In this document: one piece after another, positions 1 through 9,498 of the stretch
Layout of the letters: each line of letters opens with the position of its first letter
How positions within the stretch are numbered: the stretch's first letter is position 1
NCBI GenBank assembly: GCA_016714165.1
Contig: JADJNU010000001.1
Location: forward strand, 620,001-684,000
Direction of reading: 5' to 3'
DNA length: 64,000 bases
Origin: Bdellovibrionales bacterium
GTDB taxonomy: Bacteria > Bdellovibrionota > Bdellovibrionia > Bdellovibrionales > UBA1609
The notes under the pieces: generated by a model
Databases searched by the model: none
What the model was told of the DNA's origin: nothing
The model's input: the letters and a program-made list of their open reading frames with translations, nothing else
Program-made: the position numbers and the translations under genes

Positions 1-581
1 AGAGATAGAGCCGTCCGCGTGGAGGTGGTGACTATAAATTGTCGATTCATGACTCTCGTTTGCGCGGGTCAAAACAGCCGCTCCAGCGGCATCTCCAAAT
101 AGAATACAGGTGTCGCGATCCTTATAGTTTACGTAAGGATGGAGAATCTCAGCGCCGACCACGAGGATGGTCTTATTCGGGCCAGTTCGAATGAATTGAT
201 CGGCTATCGCCATGGCGTAGACAAAACCCGAACAGGCCGCTGATATATCAACAGCCATGCAATCTCGCGCCCTAACTTCTGTTGAAGGACGCAGGCCGTA
301 TTGGGCATAACCTGATCGGGAGACACAGTTGCGAAAATGATCATATCGATATCGGTCGCCTTCATCTCGGCCATCTCGAGAGCTCTCACAGAGGCTTGAT
401 AGGCGAGATCACTTGTGAATTCGCCCTTGGCTGCAATATGACGATGAACGATACCCGTCCTTTCCCGTATCCAGGAGTCGGAGGTGTCGACACACTTCTC
501 GAGATCAAAGTTAGTCAAAAGCTTCTCGGGCAGATAGGAACCTGTACCCGCTATGCGGGTTCTATATGTAGAGCTGATCAC
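1..581 (-). CDS. fabH: 3-oxoacyl-ACP synthase III (FabH), partial, one frameshift
   Basis: Condenses acetyl-CoA with malonyl-ACP to start fatty acid synthesis in the cytoplasm. The N-terminus shows RIAGTGSYLPEK and DTSDSWIRERTGI, typical of KASIII. The catalytic Cys lies in SAACSGF at about residue 117, near its usual place. The reading frame breaks at the CCC run at 270-272: a fourth C (plus strand) restores LGARDCMAVDISAACSGF, and the second frame stays open to base 1 (GDAAGAAV seen). The start is GTG at 579-581, preceded by GGGGAGGA; the frame is open further upstream, but that part overlaps rpmF. The catalytic His and Asn lie beyond the window edge. It follows rpmF directly; the plsX often found between the two is absent. 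Because fabH is usually needed for growth, a sequence error is the likelier explanation of the break. Confidence 0.93.
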
Positions 582-618
582 TATGCTGTCCTCCCCATGA
601 ACAATTCTGACTTTGCCG

Positions 619-798
619 TTAGGCCTGAGTCGCAACGACTTCTGTGCCCTTGTAGTATCCACAAGAGTGGCAAACTCTATGGGGACGGTACATGGCTCCA
701 CAGTTGGGGCAGTTGTGAACCGCTGAGTGCTTCGCTTTATCGTGAGAACGACGATGGCCCTTACGCATGCGTGAAGTCTTTTTCTTTGGACATGGCAT
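619..798 (-). CDS. rpmF: 50S ribosomal protein L32
   Basis: Structural protein of the large ribosomal subunit, 59 residues, the normal length. It begins MPCPKKKTSRMRKGHRRSH, the conserved basic L32 start, and carries a zinc ribbon with CPNC and CHSC pairs. It lies between yceD and fabH in the same direction, which is the standard bacterial order. Cotranscription with yceD is likely. Confidence 0.97.
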   Translation of the reverse strand: MPCPKKKTSRMRKGHRRSHDKAKHSAVHNCPNCGAMYRPHRVCHSCGYYKGTEVVATQA

Positions 799-894
799 AA
801 TATTTACCTGCTGTTAGGGGCCTTTGTGTTTTCTAGGCCCAGTTCATCCACCAAAATTTCAAGGCGCTATAAGTTATCCAAGTGGAGCCTAAAA

Positions 895-1479
895 TCAACG
901 ATTTAATTTTAAATCCTTTAACACGGTGAACGGATTGGGGGAATGAGAACCATTTGAGACTTCCTCGACAGATCCTGTCAGCCACCCCTTCTCGTAGGCC
1001 TCCTTGAGGTTCTCACAGCTATCATCACAATCCACTCTTGCCTTCGGTTGAATGGGCTCGGCCAGCGCAATAATCTCATGGATAAGAGGGCCGATATTGA
1101 AAATCCCAGTTGGAATCGATGAGACGGAAGGAGCCCCTTGCTGCAATTCAGAAGAATGATTGACACGGGCCGAGTGGGACCCTCGCGGTCGCTCCTCCTC
1201 AATGACAAGGATCTCGTTAATTTTCTCGTTTACATCAAACTTGAAGTCGATGGCGCAGCGGTAACAAGCCAGATTCATCTTGGACTTAATGAAACCCGAA
1301 AGAAGATAAACTCCCCCTGAAGGCAGGAAATTAATCTGAATTTCAAAGGCATTGTCTTGGACCAGATCCTCCAGGGCGGCCTTCATCTCGTGATGCTCTT
1401 GATTGTAAGCGTACGTCTGGCCTTCCTCAGGAAGCTCTTTTAGGTGAATTATAAGAGGGGCGATTTTTGTTCGAGCCAT
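895..1479 (-). CDS. YceD family protein (DUF177)
   Basis: A 194-residue protein of the YceD/DUF177 family, almost always encoded just upstream of rpmF. The family has been linked to 23S rRNA or ribosome maturation, but its biochemical role is not settled. The sequence shows the first cysteine pair (CYRC, residues 72-75) inside the usual beta-rich core and a second pair CDDSC (151-155) near the C-terminus, consistent with a metal site. The stretch around residues 98-120 between the pairs looks poorly conserved. The gene is probably first in the yceD-rpmF-fabH operon. Confidence 0.85.
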   Translation of the reverse strand: MARTKIAPLIIHLKELPEEGQTYAYNQEHHEMKAALEDLVQDNAFEIQINFLPSGGVYLLSGFIKSKMNLACYRCAIDFKFDVNEKINEILVIEEERPRGSHSARVNHSSELQQGAPSVSSIPTGIFNIGPLIHEIIALAEPIQPKARVDCDDSCENLKEAYEKGWLTGSVEEVSNGSHSPNPFTVLKDLKLNR

Positions 1480-1683
1480 AGGGCGCAGACACTATTCATT
1501 TTATACTGATGCGTCAATAAAATACGTAGTCTGTGGGCTGATATTGCATGTCCTCGATTCTTTCGACCGAAGACCAGATTTTTGGGTCCAGTGATGGCAA
1601 AAAGGCAGAACCCCTAAATGCCATCTGTTACTTTAAATAGGCAGAGCCTGCAGTGATTTGTTATTCCGGGAGTCATGCTATCA

Positions 1684-2592
1684 ATGTCAATGAGAAAGTA
1701 TTTAACCAAAACTTCATTCGGTGTGGTCACATTCTTTCTCCTCCTCATTTTTGGGGCTGAAGAGGCCCGGGCGGTGTTAGATCTTCAGGTGCATGAAGAA
1801 CTTACAGTTTATGAAAAGCCTTCTGTTAAGTCCCGCAAGATTACGAATTTGAACCGTGGAGACAAAGTCGTTATCTCACCTAATACATATGGCCTGTTCC
1901 GAAAAGTTCTTGTGTCTTTTGAAGGTGAGCGGAGGGGTGGGTTCATCTTAAGTAGCGATATTTCCCGCTCAACCATTTCCGAAAGAATAGATGGAAATCT
2001 GATAGGAAAAAGAATTTATACGAACAAATATTCTTTAGGACTCGCATTTGTCGGCACGTACATGCAGCAAGGAGCCAGAAGTTTTTCGACATCAAGCCAG
2101 GATGTCTATGAAATTTCAACCTTGGAAAGCACAACATTTTTCTTTTCGGCCTTTATGGATATTCCTTGGAGTCGAAAAATGATGTTGCGCCCCTATGTTT
2201 CTTTTCGTTCGACCAATTTCGGAGGAGAAGCAAAACTGAAGGGAGCAATAAATGCCCTTCGCCCAGCTCAACTGACTATCGAGCAACATTTTGTCGGAGC
2301 AGGCGTCTTAGCCAAGCTCTACTCAAATCCATTGGATCTTTTTTGGTGGGGTGGCGGGTTTGAAGTTTCAAAGGGAAATCAATCCAAAATTGTCATTGAT
2401 GATGGGATTCCCTTGTCTGTGGAAGACAGCGGGCCCTCGTTCTACGCCCTCACCTACGGCGCTCTTGGTTGGGACATACCGGCTCCGGGTTCGATCTGGA
2501 TTGTACCTGATTTGCGTCTCGGTTTCATTCCAAACAGCGATCCAAAAATTCTGTTTTTCGAGGCTTTCCTTGCTCTTTCATATTCATTTTAA
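1684..2592 (+). CDS. Exported SH3-like / outer-membrane barrel protein
   Basis: A protein of about 300 residues with a signal peptide (hydrophobic FGVVTFFLLLIFG, then EEARA). Residues 35-100 resemble a bacterial SH3 domain, a fold that often binds peptidoglycan (VYEKPSVKSRKITNLNRGDKV). The remainder is rich in alternating aromatic strands and ends in ALSYSF with a terminal Phe, as expected of an outer-membrane beta-barrel. ATG codons occur at 1675, 1684 and 1690; GGGAG at 1668-1672 sits best for 1684. It reads toward the esterase gene. No named family could be assigned. Confidence 0.6.
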   Translation: MSMRKYLTKTSFGVVTFFLLLIFGAEEARAVLDLQVHEELTVYEKPSVKSRKITNLNRGDKVVISPNTYGLFRKVLVSFEGERRGGFILSSDISRSTISERIDGNLIGKRIYTNKYSLGLAFVGTYMQQGARSFSTSSQDVYEISTLESTTFFFSAFMDIPWSRKMMLRPYVSFRSTNFGGEAKLKGAINALRPAQLTIEQHFVGAGVLAKLYSNPLDLFWWGGGFEVSKGNQSKIVIDDGIPLSVEDSGPSFYALTYGALGWDIPAPGSIWIVPDLRLGFIPNSDPKILFFEAFLALSYSF

Positions 2593-2636
2593 GCGGTCAG
2601 CAAAATGCAATTGGAAGCGACTGACAATGAACACAA

Positions 2637-3563
2637 TCAATTCAAGTGAAAAAACTCCCACATTAGGGCTCCAGCGCTAGGGCCTCTCTCGTCATTAAAA
2701 GGAAGATGCCCATCGCCCCCACTCCAGGCATGACCTAGTCCATCAACTAAGATCAAGCGAGAGCGCAGCTGATTGGCAAAATAAAAATCCCTGTAGCGAT
2801 AAGAGTACCTGTCCGCAGAGGCCTCGATCGTCCTCTCTTCAGAAAAATCGTATTGACGACTAAAATCGTCCTGAATTCTCCTGGAATTTTCTATATGAAC
2901 GACTTCGTCATCGAGACCATGGATCACCATCACTCGTCCCTCAAAACTCTGGGCATTGCATTCCTCATTGTTTTTTCCTTTTGCCGCCATTGGACCCGAC
3001 CTCATGACTTCCGTGCCTTCTTGCCTGTTCTTCACAATCCCGTAGGGAATCCCCGAGTGAATAGCACCTCCCGAAAAATACCGAGGATAACAGGCCAAAA
3101 GTATGCTCGTCATGGCTCCTCCTGAAGAAATGCCTGTCAAAAAAACCTTTCCAACTGAGTAATTTCTTTTCACGATCTCGATTTTTTTCATGATTTCATC
3201 TGGTTCTCCGCTGTCAGCTCTTTGATTAGAAGGTTCAAACCACTGCCAACACCCCAAAGGATCTCGAAGAGGCTTCTGCTGCGGATAAAACACCAAGAAA
3301 CCAAGCCTCTCGGCGATGGAGTTGAGCTGAGCTCCTTTTTCGAACTCCTCTGCGGACTGGAGGCACCCATGAAGAGCGACCAGCAGCTCTGGGTGTTCTC
3401 CGGCTATGTGATTGGGAATAAAAAGACGATCGTGTTCACTTGGCTGAACAGAGCCGCTCGGTCTCAAATTAAGACGGAACTCATATCCCCAAATCTTTGA
3501 ATGCGAACTGATCAACATGCCAAGAAACGCCCACTGTAAAAATGCAATCTTCTTACGCAGCAT
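2637..3563 (-). CDS. Secreted PHB-depolymerase/LpqC-type esterase
   Basis: An alpha/beta hydrolase of 308 residues in the Esterase_PHB group (poly(3-hydroxybutyrate) depolymerase, feruloyl or acetyl-xylan esterase-like). Visible are LLVALHGCLQSAEEFE (oxyanion region), the nucleophile elbow GISSGGA, the acid region GLDDEVVH and the His region GLGHAWSGGD. The ATG at 3563 follows AGGGGAGG and opens a signal peptide (MLRKKIAFLQWAFLGMLISS), so the enzyme should act outside the inner membrane. The substrate cannot be told from the sequence. It is monocistronic and convergent with the barrel gene. Confidence 0.85.
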   Translation of the reverse strand: MLRKKIAFLQWAFLGMLISSHSKIWGYEFRLNLRPSGSVQPSEHDRLFIPNHIAGEHPELLVALHGCLQSAEEFEKGAQLNSIAERLGFLVFYPQQKPLRDPLGCWQWFEPSNQRADSGEPDEIMKKIEIVKRNYSVGKVFLTGISSGGAMTSILLACYPRYFSGGAIHSGIPYGIVKNRQEGTEVMRSGPMAAKGKNNEECNAQSFEGRVMVIHGLDDEVVHIENSRRIQDDFSRQYDFSEERTIEASADRYSYRYRDFYFANQLRSRLILVDGLGHAWSGGDGHLPFNDERGPSAGALMWEFFHLN

Positions 3564-3784
3564 AATAGAACCTCCCCTAAGGCAAAAGTGAACGTGAACC
3601 TCTACGAAAAAGCAACTCATGCATTTCTTTGAAACCCAGTCTACTGACTTCAGTCGAGTTTAGGAAACGACGCCTGCTGCCTAGTAAGGAAACACCTCGC
3701 ATCATGGCGTCAAATATCCCGTCAATGTATGTAAGTAAATACGCAGTAATTACCGATAAATACTTGTGACGAGGGGGTTTTGCA

Positions 3785-5221
3785 ATGAGTAAAACGGTGC
3801 ACGATGAAATTGATGTTTCTCCGATTCAGTCCACGCGGACTCTGCATGTCATTCGGCAGGATCGCTATTCTATCGATGATGAAATTTGTTACCTGGTCAT
3901 CAATGGCACTTACTATGAGGTAACGGACTTCTCTGCCTTTGGGATAGCGATTCTCGTTGACAAAGAAACGCCCGAGACGAACGAGTATCGTGAGACTCAA
4001 CTGATTTTTGACGGCGTGGTGGTCGCCGATCTTCATCTCAGAGTCGCTCGAAGTGAGGAACTTGAAGATGGAAAATTGAAGGTAGCTTTTGAAGTTCTCG
4101 GAGAACCGATTCACGTCGAACGAGTTCAGGCTGTTCGTCAAGCGCAAGATATCCTAAAGGCTCACGATCAAAGATTTAAACAGCTTGAGGTCATACCGGA
4201 GCATGCCAGGCTTCTTATTTACCAACTCAAAGATTGGTTTGAGGAGCTTCAGGAGCGGGTGAATGCTTTAACAAAATCAAATGAGGAGCCTGATGGGCGG
4301 CGAATGGCAGAATTCGAAAGCACTTTGATACCAATCATCGGAACATACATAGGCGAGGAATTTCCAAAACATTATCAGCGGCTGGCAGGGCCCTTGGGAG
4401 ATCTCCCGCCCGAATCGCGAAAAGTATTGGTTGAATTGTTTCGGAGCAAATTGTGTGGCTTGATTCATCAGTCGCCCTTTGCTCACCGCGTTTACCATAA
4501 ACCCTTGGGCTATGCAGGTGACTTTGAAATGATGAACCTTATCTATAGATCGGAGAACATAGGGAACTCTTTGTTCGCCCGTTGTCTCCAGTATTACAGC
4601 GTCAGGGAGCCAGCTGCCCAAGCTGTTCGCAACAGAGCCGACTACTTGACAATCAAGATTGGCAACATTCTCAGAGAGAGGTCGAACGAAGAACTCCGAA
4701 TTCTATCGGTTGCTTCTGGTCCATCGCGAGAATGGGTTAAATTGATTTCTGAGGTGAAGGAATTCAATAGCAGATCTCTCCATATTGATCTGCTTGATCA
4801 AGACAAAGGCGCATTGAAATATGCGCAACGATCTATAAAGGAGGCCGGACTCTCAAACCCTCATCAATTTTTGTTTCACTTCATTCACAAGGAGATTAAG
4901 AATGTGATTGCCCGACGAATTGAAGGAAGCGAATACGACATTATCTATTGCGCAGGACTATTCGACTATTTATCTGATCCAGTCGCTCAGTTGGCGGCAG
5001 TCAAATTGTTCAAGTCTCTTCGATCTGGTGGATCACTGATAATTGGAAATTTTAATTTAGCCAACCCAAATGAAGTAATTATGGATCTGGCCCTAGATTG
5101 GCATCTTATCTATCGGTCATCTAATGACTTGCAGTCACTGTTTGAAAATATCGGAGGAAAACTCACCATTGAATCTGAAAATCTGGGCATTAACCTGTTT
5201 TGTATTATTAAGAAAACTTAA
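3785..5221 (+). CDS. PilZ-like domain + PhcB-type SAM methyltransferase
   Basis: A 478-residue cytoplasmic protein. Residues 30-100 resemble a PilZ domain with the second motif (DFSAFG) but no clear RxxxR, so c-di-GMP binding is uncertain. Residues 110-260 carry the block found in proteins annotated as 3-hydroxypalmitate methyl ester synthases (PhcB of Ralstonia), including YHKPLGYAGDFEMMN. Residues 300-478 form a Rossmann methyltransferase fold (ILSVASGPSREW, IDLLDQD, YDIIYCAGLFDYL). By homology it may make a fatty-acid methyl ester signal. Start ATG is behind GAGGGGG. The cyclase gene begins 11 bases after its stop, so the two probably form an operon. Confidence 0.8.
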   Translation: MSKTVHDEIDVSPIQSTRTLHVIRQDRYSIDDEICYLVINGTYYEVTDFSAFGIAILVDKETPETNEYRETQLIFDGVVVADLHLRVARSEELEDGKLKVAFEVLGEPIHVERVQAVRQAQDILKAHDQRFKQLEVIPEHARLLIYQLKDWFEELQERVNALTKSNEEPDGRRMAEFESTLIPIIGTYIGEEFPKHYQRLAGPLGDLPPESRKVLVELFRSKLCGLIHQSPFAHRVYHKPLGYAGDFEMMNLIYRSENIGNSLFARCLQYYSVREPAAQAVRNRADYLTIKIGNILRERSNEELRILSVASGPSREWVKLISEVKEFNSRSLHIDLLDQDKGALKYAQRSIKEAGLSNPHQFLFHFIHKEIKNVIARRIEGSEYDIIYCAGLFDYLSDPVAQLAAVKLFKSLRSGGSLIIGNFNLANPNEVIMDLALDWHLIYRSSNDLQSLFENIGGKLTIESENLGINLFCIIKKT

Positions 5222-5232
5222 CCACATTATTC

Positions 5233-6690
5233 ATGAAGCACATAGATGTCATTCGGAATCAAGAGAAACTTCGCGAAACTAAGGCCATTCTAGCCGTCAT
5301 CACGCATATGATGGTTGTCCCGCTATTTTTGGCCTTTTGGATTTGCGATTTTTTATATGTCCCAGATATGAAATGGGAATTTTTGATTGTGCGCTCTATG
5401 GTTGTGCCTTTGAGTCTCTACACCCGATTTCAATTCAAAAGAATTCTCAGTTTTAATGATGCCCAATTGCTTGCGTTCTTTTATATCTCTGGCCTCGCCT
5501 TAATTATTGATTATATGGTGTATAGAATCGGCGATTGGAGCACCCCTTACTATGCGGGCTTAAATCTCATCACAATTGGATCAATCTCATTTATTCCGTG
5601 GACATGGCGCTTCTTTTTTGCCTCAATCGGAATAATTTTTCTTCCCTATTTTTTTGGTGCCGTCCTTTTAAATCAAGATACTAGCAACAGTCACACAGTG
5701 GTGCTCAATTTATTTTTTATCTCTGGAACCATCGTGATCGCGATTTTTCTAAGAATTTTGTCCGAAAGACTGAGACGAAAGGAGGTAGAGAGTCGCCAGT
5801 TGCTGCGCGAGGAAATCATCTCTCGTGGAAAAATAATTGAAGAGAAAACGAATGAGGCGTTAAAGTTGACTGAATTGAGTCGTCAGTTTTCCCCCCAAGT
5901 TGTCGAGGCCATCAGAACTAATCAAGTTCTTCTTACAGATAGCGTTCATCGTTCAAATATATGTGCGATATTCGTGGATATTGTGAACTCAACGGAGCGA
6001 GTATCTAGAATAGATAAAGACAAGGTTACAAGGGTCATTAGCCACTTCATGATGGATTCGGCCAGAGTCCTCCTTAAGTACGATATTACCATTGATAAAT
6101 TTTTGGGAGATGGGCTATTGGCTTTTTCTAACGATCCCGTCTCATACCCTGACTACATTGAGAGAGTCTTGAGGGCAGCTATTGAAATCGGAGAGAGAGT
6201 CTCCTTGGACCAAGAATTTTATGAGGTAAATTGGCTCAAACCATTAGAAATTCGAATCGGCATCGCGACCGGATTTGCAAACGTTGGATTTTATGGGAAT
6301 AGAAGATATTTTCATAGCTATACGGCTATTGGTCCGGTCATTAATCTCGCGAGTCGACTGTGTGGAGTCGCAAAACCCGGACAGATTCTAGTTCCATACG
6401 ATCTCGTTGAGGCACTAGATTCAAATTCTGAGTTCCAATTTGAACTCATTGGCAAGAAAAGTTTAAAGGGATTTGAAAGCGATGTTATTCAAGTATTTGA
6501 AATGGCAACGACGGCCGAGACCAGCACCTTAGATAACATGGGTATTCTGGATTGCCCGAAATGTACCCAAGTCATGCATATCGACAAAAATGATGCAGGA
6601 TTCTTCGTGTTTAGGTGTCGCAACTGCGGACATAGCTTGGATCAAAATCTCCTGCCTAAAGATAATACTGAGAAATCGAAGGCATCTTGA
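5233..6690 (+). CDS. Membrane class III adenylate/guanylate cyclase with zinc ribbon
   Basis: 485 residues. About six membrane segments fill residues 20-175, followed by a helical linker (176-215) and a class III cyclase domain (230-410). The two metal-binding Asp motifs are present: FVDIVNST and KFLGDGLLAF. The Lys just before the GDG motif fits ATP as substrate. AIGPVINLASRL matches the C-terminal catalytic segment, although the usual Asp there is Pro. After the domain comes a CPKC...CRNC zinc ribbon (about 440-470), unusual for this family. The N-terminal membrane part could be a sensor. It follows the PhcB-like gene; no strong RBS is visible, so it may be translationally dependent on it. 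Confidence 0.88.
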   Translation: MKHIDVIRNQEKLRETKAILAVITHMMVVPLFLAFWICDFLYVPDMKWEFLIVRSMVVPLSLYTRFQFKRILSFNDAQLLAFFYISGLALIIDYMVYRIGDWSTPYYAGLNLITIGSISFIPWTWRFFFASIGIIFLPYFFGAVLLNQDTSNSHTVVLNLFFISGTIVIAIFLRILSERLRRKEVESRQLLREEIISRGKIIEEKTNEALKLTELSRQFSPQVVEAIRTNQVLLTDSVHRSNICAIFVDIVNSTERVSRIDKDKVTRVISHFMMDSARVLLKYDITIDKFLGDGLLAFSNDPVSYPDYIERVLRAAIEIGERVSLDQEFYEVNWLKPLEIRIGIATGFANVGFYGNRRYFHSYTAIGPVINLASRLCGVAKPGQILVPYDLVEALDSNSEFQFELIGKKSLKGFESDVIQVFEMATTAETSTLDNMGILDCPKCTQVMHIDKNDAGFFVFRCRNCGHSLDQNLLPKDNTEKSKAS

Positions 6691-6995
6691 ATTCATAGTA
6701 GATCCAGAAATTCCATCCTCTGCAGAGGAAATGAGTCCTTAAGTCCTGGTGGAATCCTAGTCAAATTCGCTGTCAATTTTATTGACAGATGAATGATTCA
6801 GACAGGAGGTTGCCTAGAATCTGATCATTTCAGACATGCGGTGGCTGAAATGAGACGACTTTTCGATGGCACCCCTGTTGCAACTTAAGTTCACATACGC
6901 AAAGGCGAGATGGAGCTTCGCTAGGCTTTGGGCAATGGGCGCAAATCAGAAACGATTGAAGATAGGCGCTTGTTTTCAATGTGATGGAGAGAGAA
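6691..6995. other. Non-coding stretch with small hairpins
   Basis: No credible gene in 305 bases. Visible structures are the palindrome CCTCTGCAGAGG just after the cyclase, CTGTCAA/TTGACAG with a 5-base loop near 6770-6788, and CATTTCAG/CTGAAATG around 6827-6853. None is followed by a T run, so they are not clear terminators. AGGAGGT near 6804 has no start codon at a useful distance. Confidence 0.4.
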
Positions 6996-7562
6996 ATGAA
7001 AGCTTACTTTACACTGTCATTTTTCGTTGGAGGGCTACTGAGTGTCACGGCATTTTTTGCTGATGCTCGCGAGACTTCCAAAGTCGGCCGGCGAAATGAG
7101 AAATCGAATCTGACCGAACGTCTCCCATCATCGGATTCAGCTCTTAACATTAAACGGAAAGAAACAAAATTGGATTTTAATTCGCTGATTGACGAGAATG
7201 TTGCGCAGGCAGGAATTTTGAGGGATAGCATCAGCGGAGAAGTTGAGGTTCCAACTTCTCTGCGAGGTCGAAAAGGGAATAATCCTCTGGCGACGAGCGA
7301 CAAGACCACGACCTCAAATGAGCTTCTAGAAGTTGACATGGGAATGGGTGACGCTGGAGTCTCTAGAACTGGCGATGGAGACGACACACTTAATAAAACA
7401 CAAGTGAATAACAAGGAAGATCTCTTTTTTGAAGAATCGATGGAGCTTTCTGATGAAGAACCTCTCTCCAAGCGTTCTTCAAGCAGTATAGCAAGCACGG
7501 ATCGACCAAACTTAAACAAACTCAACAGCAAGCGCCCCAAAACGAAACCTGCCCCGAATTGA
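6996..7562 (+). CDS. Exported hypothetical protein
   Basis: A protein of 188 residues with a signal peptide (MKAYFTLSFFVGGLLSVTAFFA, cleavage near ADA). The mature part is hydrophilic, low in complexity and rich in Ser, Glu, Asp and Lys, with no Cys and no recognisable domain. It is probably disordered. The ATG at 6996 was chosen because GGAGAGAG lies six bases upstream; earlier in-frame codons at 6981 (GTG) and 6984 (ATG) lack an RBS. The next gene on the same strand is the VWA lipoprotein, 243 bases away. Confidence 0.55.
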   Translation: MKAYFTLSFFVGGLLSVTAFFADARETSKVGRRNEKSNLTERLPSSDSALNIKRKETKLDFNSLIDENVAQAGILRDSISGEVEVPTSLRGRKGNNPLATSDKTTTSNELLEVDMGMGDAGVSRTGDGDDTLNKTQVNNKEDLFFEESMELSDEEPLSKRSSSSIASTDRPNLNKLNSKRPKTKPAPN

Positions 7563-7805
7563 TATGTCCCATTTTTGGTCGAGTATCCGGTGCTATGATT
7601 ATTTTTCGTTTTCCCAAATCGTCATTACGAACAAGTTTGTCTGTTAATGATGGCTTCCTGTTTTTGATTAATCCTTACGCGCCAGAATCACTTTGACAAT
7701 AATCTCCAAATTATTGGAATAGGACGCGACTAGATTCAAGCCTATTTGAGGCTGGGCCATCGTGCTTGGCCGCACAATTGCTCTGTTCCCTAGGCGGGGG
7801 TGCTC

Positions 7806-9433
7806 ATGGGAATTCAAATATCATGGCGCGGGTTCATGGTGCCTTTGCTTTCATTGGCCATCTTGTCCTGTTCAGATGTTCGACTGAAAATGCCTGAAGA
7901 GGTATTGGTAAACGTCAAATCACAGGGACAATTTTGCATCAGTGACCCAAAGGAAATCCTTCGTTATATGAAGTTTCTTTTTGTTATCGATAAGTCGGGT
8001 TCGAATTCTCAGTCTGATCCTGGGGAAGGAAAAGATCGACAAATATTGAAAAATTTGTCAGAGAAAATATCGACAAAGAGTACTACCGTTACTCCATGGT
8101 GGCCTTTGAGGGCGACAGGGGAGCAGAGGCCTATATCAATGACGGAGACCCGACTGTACCAACCTTTACCGATGATCTGAATAGGGTTTTTAGAGCGACC
8201 GCTCGAATACGATCCGAGCTGGAAGGAGGATCAACTCCCTATAAGGCGGCGCTACAAGCCGTTCATTTAGCTATTGCGAATGATCTCAAAGGATTTCCTG
8301 ATGAAATGTCTACTTATATGGTTTTTTTCGTTTCAGATGGGCAACCGACGGACACCAGCAACGATTTGGAGCTCCAAGCACTTATCGGCGATATTATCGA
8401 TCTTGCTCCAAACGTCTTTCTCAGCTCGGCCTATTACGGAGGCGCGGGCGGCGGGGCAATCAATAGATTACGTCGGATGAGCGAAGAGTGGGGAAGAGGG
8501 AAATTTGTAAATTTTGAAACCGATGCAAACTGGGATTTTAACGAACTCGTCGTTAAACCGACTCATGAGCCCTGGCAACTAAAGAATTTTCTCGTTTACA
8601 ATCTCAATGCTGGTTATTGCGAGGACGGAAAAATTGATACAGATTCCGACGGGGACGGCATGTGCGATCGGGATGAAATTCGTTACAGTGGGATCACCGT
8701 AAAAGGAAAAACCTATTTGTTTGATCCTAGCAAAAGATTTTCAAGTGGGGGAGCCTTCGGTGACTATTTCCATTGGCGGGAACTTCGCTATGGAGAAGTA
8801 ATTCCATCAGAAGAAGAATGTAAAGATCGTGCTGATGATGATCATGATTTTCTGACCGCTTGTGAAGAAAGGTATATCAAAAACGACAGACCCTCGGAAA
8901 ACGTGCCAAAGAACGGAGATCCAAAAAACCCAGATACAGATAGAGACGGTGTCCTTGACGGCTTGGAAACCTTCGTCTATTTTACGCGTTCCTTAGCTTT
9001 TGCAATGGATTCCTTTAACTTACTACGATCCAGTATTGACGGAGAACAACAGGCCGGCCTGCAAATTGCTCAACACCGAAATCCGTTGATTGAGGATTTG
9101 GATGCCGTTGCCTATGATACCAGACTTAATAAAATGGGCGACGCAACCCGCGATTGTTATAACTTTTCTCAGGGAGCACTTCCCCTTTATCCAACTTTGG
9201 AGGTCAGGGAGGGCGACACACTTCCGGGCCTTGAGCACGCCTCAGGAGGAAATGCGGTGCTTGTCTATTTTATTCAGACTCCCCAAAATGATCCTCAAGG
9301 CGATGGAATATATATGTACAGTGTTCAAAAGCTGCTTCACGATCCCGCTCGCTCTGCAGTCCTGAGTACGGACGCTGGACTTAAGGTTGAGGACGGGGTG
9401 TTTACACAATATATAACTCCGAGAAGACATTGA
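7806..9433 (+). CDS. VWA-domain lipoprotein with calcium-type repeats, one frameshift
   Basis: About 542 residues once one base is restored. The N-terminus is a lipoprotein signal (VPLLSLAILSC). A von Willebrand A domain follows, with MIDAS motif FVIDKSGSN and later VFFVSDGQPTDTS. The C-terminal half has Asp-rich calcium-binding repeats of the thrombospondin type 3 kind (DTDSDGDGMCDRDE; NPDTDRDGVLDG). The frame breaks at the AAAA run 8030-8033; a fifth A joins the MIDAS segment to NIEKFVRENIDKEYYRYSM. The ATG at 7806 follows a G-rich RBS. The architecture suggests a surface adhesin or matrix-binding protein; ligand unknown. Confidence 0.82.
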
Positions 9434-9498
9434 TGGTTTTTATGGGATAGCAGACTGAGAAGCTAGATTTAAAAATAGATTTCTGCTAAAATTCGCTC

